Assembly: GCF_910596095.1 (NCBI RefSeq) | Contig: NC_056540.1 | Location: 14,625,001 to 14,689,000, forward strand | Origin: Thunnus maccoyii | Taxonomy: Eukaryota; Chordata; Actinopteri; Scombriformes; Scombridae | Direction: 5' to 3' | Length of the DNA stretch: 64,000 nucleotides | Shown: positions 60,501 through 64,000 of the stretch, one piece after another | How positions within the stretch are numbered: the stretch's first letter is position 1 | How the letters are laid out: the number at the start of each line of letters is the position of its first letter | The notes under the pieces: generated by a model | Database searches by the model: none | What the model was told of the DNA's origin: nothing | The model's input: the letters and a program-made list of their open reading frames with translations, nothing else | Position numbers and translations under genes: made by a program

Positions 60501-63348
60501 AACATCAAGTTAACCTACATGAGGAGCATAAATTGGGGCTATATCCACTCAGGAGGCTAGGGTTAACTTAAATCAGGACACAACGGGCATAACCATTAAT
60601 AGGTCACCTCGGCAATGTATAAATAATGAAATCTTCCACGGACATTGAAGGTCTGTGATGAATTCATTTTCAAGATTGCCGTTAAATGTAGCTTCGTGTA
60701 CCGTTAGTTAGCAGCTAGGTGCTAACGGTGACTGCCACATAACAACCTCAAGCTACACAATAAGCATTAACGCTACTGTGTAAGTAACGTTAACGTTAAT
60801 CTCTTTGATTCTGACTAAGTTATGAGCTCCACTGCAACCTATCTTACGTTGACTCAAGGCTAATAATTGCCGGTTAGATTTATAAAGACATTTGTTTACT
60901 CGAGTTAGCTTGAAAGTCAGCTCTACTAGCTAGCCAACAAGGTTGCTGTGCTAACGGCCTGTTAACCGGCCGCAGAATGCAAGTTAACACGCAGCGTTAA
61001 TAACTTCTTCACATACCTTTTTATAAAAGGATTTCTTTGACGTTCCAGTCCGTCATGTTTCTTCATTTTGTCCATAATTAGCTGTTTTAACAAGTGTAAG
61101 GGAGGATTATTTCTCGAAAACACAAGCGACACAACTGTACACAGATCGCAGTAGGCCTCCAAACCGTCCCTTTTTGTTAGGAGCTCCGTGATTGGTCCAT
61201 CTGAGAAAATAAGGGGGCTCGATTCATTTAAAGGCGTTGCCTGGCAACACTGCTGATATAGCTCCAGTCTATGGGAGCAGCACAGGGCTGATTACGTAAT
61301 TTGTTTACCAAGATATTCTTCCGTGTCCGGCCTGCAATTACAACAATATTTCTCGCAATAATACTTGCTCATTGTAAGACACCATAATGTTTAAGAAGGA
61401 ATATTTCCCTGAAAATGTGCTCTTCTGCTCTTGTTTGTTCAGCATCACAAGTTGGACCGATCAATTCATAGCAGGTGAAACGTGAGCATGGTTGATGGGC
61501 TGTAGTGGGCAGTGAAACTGGACAAATCTAGACAGAAAATAAAACACAACCTTTGTGCATGGACACTCTCTCAGGTGCTGTGTGCAAGCCATAGGTGCAA
61601 GCACAAAGATGCATGCACAGCGCCCTCTTCTGTTCCTTTCTAAAACAGTCTTTTTGCTAAAGCTCCCACCTGGATCCGTGTACAGAAGATTGAGGACAAT
61701 GTTTAATCATTACAACTGGTCAACATTTAACACAGTTTTTTCTGTGTGTGCCAGTTCAGTTATATTTTGATACTGGAGACATTCTTGTTTTCAGTGTTCA
61801 TTCTGTGCACCACATTATGATCACGAAAACATATTTTCAGAGCTTGTGTTACATTGTAACATTTTCAACAAAATTTCTCCACTACCTTGGAATCTGTTAA
61901 ACTGAATCTAGCCAAAAGTCCACTAACGGCAAATAAACTTTAATAAAAGTGAAAAAAACTCTCATACAGTCTCACTTACTGCTGTTTTTTTAATGACATT
62001 TCACTCTTAACAGTCTTCACCGGGTATGTCTGAACAGGTATACCTGATGAAAATCAGATCTTTTGTTTACACAAAAACCTTCCAATAAACCAGCACCAAG
62101 ACAGTGTGCATAAGTTTTTAAAATTGTATTCGAGTTTTACTGCCCTACGACACATATTGCACATTCAGGTGTGCAGAGATAATTTTCCATTATTATTTGA
62201 GGCCACATCAAGGCCTCATATATGTTCATACTCACTGGCAGTGTGCCATCAGCCCGTCGGTGAAAGCGGGTCTCCTCAGCAGAGAGGCCCTTGTGAGGTG
62301 AATACCCAGTGTCAGTCAGCCCTGCCTGGTGCTCAAACCTCTGGAGGTTTTCCTGGGTGTGCTCTATGTGAAGATGGACATACAGTCAGCAGTGGAAATT
62401 AAATTAATCAGTCTTTTAATGTACTGTGATCCATTATAGCAAATTACGCTGCAGCTTGTTCATCCATATTTAGTAGCTAAGACAACAGCCATTGGGAAAA
62501 TCCCAGGAGGTGAAGCTTATATAACTCTGTGGCATGTAGTGAAGACATTAGTTTATCTGTTTTTTTGTAACTTACATGTCCACATATTTATCAAAATGCA
62601 AATGAATGTTCTTCAATTAAGTTACTCAGTTGGTTTTGTAGACTTACTGATCATAAGCGAGCTCATTAAAGAGGTGGCTTTGGCTTTCACCACAGGCACT
62701 GGGGACTTGGCTGGCAACGCTGCCTCAAAAGTCGGCATCTTCACACCGCTCTCACCTTCCTGGTTGCAGAGGTTTATACTGTTAGGATTAACTCACAAAC
62801 CAATTACATAACAAATAGACAAGCACATCAAATGTGAACAGGCATGCACATGCACATTTTCTTCAAGTAACTCTCAGTAACTGTATAAGTAACTCTCAAT
62901 TCATATCTCCATAACAAATTGGGTCGGAAAGTACAAAAAAAAAAACAGGGAAGCACCTCTGCAGTGTTCCTAAACTTGTGCTGTGGGATGACAGGATCCT
63001 TCCAAAAGATGTTGACAGTCAAGTCTGAAGGTGGTGAATTCATGGGGGCGTCCATGTGCTCGTCATAGCTGATATTGCGTCGGGTCATTCCAATAGGAGC
63101 CGACATGGCAGAGAAGAGTCCGGGTGACGTGCCAGACTCTATCGCTGAGGCATAATGTATTTTACATAAGTATAATATTTCTGATAACTCTGCAAAACCA
63201 CCAGCCCATTTCACAAGGTAGAAAATGTATCAATCAGTAGTGAATATATCGATGACTTTGCCAATGAAGACCATGCATTAAACAATTTTTGCCTATTTTA
63301 TCGTATCCTTCTCCCATTACCTGGCATGTCTCCCTGTCTGGAGGCCAT
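57511..63348 (-). CDS. kiaa1191: kiaa1191, p33MONOX-like protein
   Basis: Coding exons: 63,348-63,321; 63,144-62,957; 62,759-62,648; 62,363-62,236; 58,867-58,680; 58,422-58,256; 57,716-57,511. Lengths 28, 188, 112, 128, 188, 167 and 206 sum to 1,017 (338 codons plus stop; human about 305). The start MASRQGDMP matches human MASRQ. Then come SAPIGMTRRNISYDEHMDAP, NSPPSDL, DPVIPQHKF, VVKAKATSLMSSL, TQENLQRFEHQAGL, GYSPHKGLSAEETR, SAQSTPSGTP, RWNFFGTRSLVQKS, and the conserved end HKLKPRDMNVLTPSGF. The human protein is annotated as a putative NADPH-dependent flavin monooxygenase linked to neuronal survival. I see no classical flavin-binding motif, so enzyme activity remains doubtful. Most of the extra length is a Val-Thr-Pro-Ser repeat in exon 5. 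Intron 4 (58,868-62,235) is by far the longest and holds a candidate nested gene. Confidence 0.92.
58719..58805 (-). repeat. kiaa1191: 12-base coding minisatellite (VTPS repeat) in kiaa1191 exon 5
   Basis: Units of about 12 bases (plus strand GGTGACGGAGGG / GGTGTAACAGAG variants) repeated six to seven times. They encode T-P-C-V then repeated T-P-S-V, ending T-P-C-V-S-P (around residues 173-206). The human protein has only SAQSTPSSTPHASP at this place, so the array is an expansion. All unit differences keep the frame and the residues. Confidence 0.9.
59021..59398. repeat. Teleost dispersed repeat, copy 3, interrupted by another insertion
   Basis: The outer ends (AGAGCTGCAACCATTAGTTG at the left, AATTGTTAGTGGCAGCCCTA at the right) belong to the family of 2,297-2,591. 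The middle, from about 59,066 to 59,330, is foreign: it begins GATTCAGAATCAGAAACAG, a start I know from a common fish repeat, and ends with a tRNA-like stretch. Confidence 0.65.
59243..59310 (+). repeat. tRNA-like SINE segment
   Basis: GGTAGCTTACTGGTTAAGAC resembles a pol III A box, and GCAGTTCAAAGCC a degenerate B box 30 bases later. The acceptor stem does not pair well, so this is a tRNA-derived SINE remnant and not a functional tRNA gene. Confidence 0.5.
59801..61075 (-). CDS. Candidate nested gene in kiaa1191 intron 4, small unknown protein
   Basis: Three possible exons join in phase to 77 codons: 61,075-61,017 (ATG; donor AAAAAG|GTATGT), 60,097-59,956 (acceptor GAGCAG|A, weak pyrimidine tract; donor AAG|GCAAGT, the classic GC-AG form) and 59,833-59,801 (acceptor GTCTTGCAG; stop TGA). 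The product begins MDKMKKHDGLERQRNPFIKR; the middle exon contains GRPTYGWKYTDTEWRLNIAE, followed by ILSEIV. I recognise no family. Support: matched phases, a promoter-like set just upstream (CCAAT box near 61,188-61,195, palindromic X-box 61,236-61,248), and protein-like composition. Against: small size, one weak acceptor, no homology seen. If real, the X-box suggests a ciliary role; that is inference. Confidence 0.33.
61236..61248. promoter_or_regulatory. Perfect palindromic RFX X-box
   Basis: GTTGCCTGGCAAC is a perfect palindrome around T and fits the RFX consensus GTNRCC-N-RGYAAC. RFX2/RFX3 sites of this type mark promoters of ciliary genes. On the minus strand a CCAAT box (GGACCAATCACGG) follows about 45 bases downstream, then the candidate first exon. 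Confidence 0.75.
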
Positions 63349-63498
63349 CTCGACACCAGATCAGAGGGGCTGACCACTGGAGAATTTGGAGGGTGACGGT
63401 GCGAAGGTCCACTCCGCTTGGCTTTGGACTCCAAACCTGAACACTTCATCACATGACACGACACATGTTTATCATTAGGCTGATAGAGAGGCTTGGTC
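63321..63498 (-). other. kiaa1191: kiaa1191 exon with start codon and 5' UTR
   Basis: Acceptor TGCTTCCACAG|GACC at 63,499-63,500, about 150 bases of 5' UTR, then ATG at 63,348 and donor CCAG|GTAATG. Any earlier, non-coding exon and the promoter therefore lie right of about 63.5 kb, probably outside the window. 63,501-64,000 shows nothing else. Confidence 0.7.
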
Positions 63499-64000
63499 CT
63501 GTGGAAGCAAGGTGTGTAATGCAACAATGGTCAGGCTAGTTGATAAATAAATGCACGTTAATATTCTTATTATGTAATACGTCAGAGAATAAACACACCG
63601 TCTAAGACTGGACTTGTATTTACTGTGCACAGCGCATGGTGTCCTGTTTCTGACCAGCCTCAAATAGAAGCAGAGAGTTCAGTTACCGGCAGTGTCATTA
63701 ATATCAGTTTATGTCAGAATCAGCCTCACATACCGGCCTCTACGTCCATCCATGAAAGAACAGCCAAACTATAAATCATATGAGACTATTTCTCACAAGG
63801 AAATTATAGTTTTGGAATAAAGGAAATGGTAGAACTTGTCCTGCAGTTAGTTCCTTGTTTATACACCAGATAAAGCCTCTCTATAGTGCTATTGTGTTAT
63901 AGTGAACCTGTCCACTTCTGTGACCAGTATTCCTAATCAGCCTGGTCTGAGCTCACTTTCCACTGGAATCCACCTGCATCTTCTCCACGTTAAATCACTG

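Noticed and set aside
61387..61466. Plus-strand ATG frame ending at a GTGAAA donor, divergent from the X-box
   Set aside because: It could be a first exon of a gene on the other side of the X-box, but I found no second exon in phase and the peptide looks random.

Overview
The window is vertebrate nuclear DNA, most likely from a spiny-rayed teleost fish. Genes are split by GT-AG introns, introns are short, CA/GT microsatellites are frequent, and several interspersed repeats look like families I know from ray-finned fish. Species cannot be fixed by eye. Family and human-map statements are from memory; no search was run.

Layout. 1-9,480 holds no gene I can support. 9,544-11,757 (+) carries two coding exons of an ARHGAP22/24/25 (FilGAP)-type carboxy terminus with its end coiled coil. 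11,890-27,330 (-) is a complete mapk9 (JNK2) gene, 420 codons in 11 coding exons plus a non-coding first exon in a CpG island. It includes one unit of the JNK mutually exclusive exon pair that looks disabled. 28,065-46,700 (-) is a complete gfpt2 gene, 685 codons in 19 coding exons, starting with the tiny ATG-TGT-G exon that encodes the catalytic Cys2. 46,700-57,225 is intergenic, with repeats, microsatellites and one weak candidate exon. 57,225-63,498 (-) is kiaa1191 (p33MONOX), 338 codons in 7 coding exons, whose first non-coding exon lies beyond the right edge. Its 3.4 kb intron 4 holds a palindromic RFX X-box, a CCAAT box and three small in-phase candidate exons, possibly a nested gene.

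How the genes relate. mapk9 is a stress kinase; gfpt2 is the entry enzyme of the hexosamine pathway; kiaa1191 is a poorly understood protein. They are linked by synteny rather than function: human MAPK9 and GFPT2 sit in tandem on 5q35, and KIAA1191 is on 5q35 too. The FilGAP-like gene beside mapk9 has no counterpart that I know of at human MAPK9, but ARHGAP24-MAPK10 and ARHGAP22-MAPK8 are neighbours in the same tail-to-tail arrangement. The window may therefore keep a fourth ancestral ARHGAP-MAPK pair.

Most interesting points: the JNK exon with a degraded minor-spliceosome donor, the apparently GAP-less FilGAP-type gene, and the X-box-linked candidate gene inside kiaa1191.
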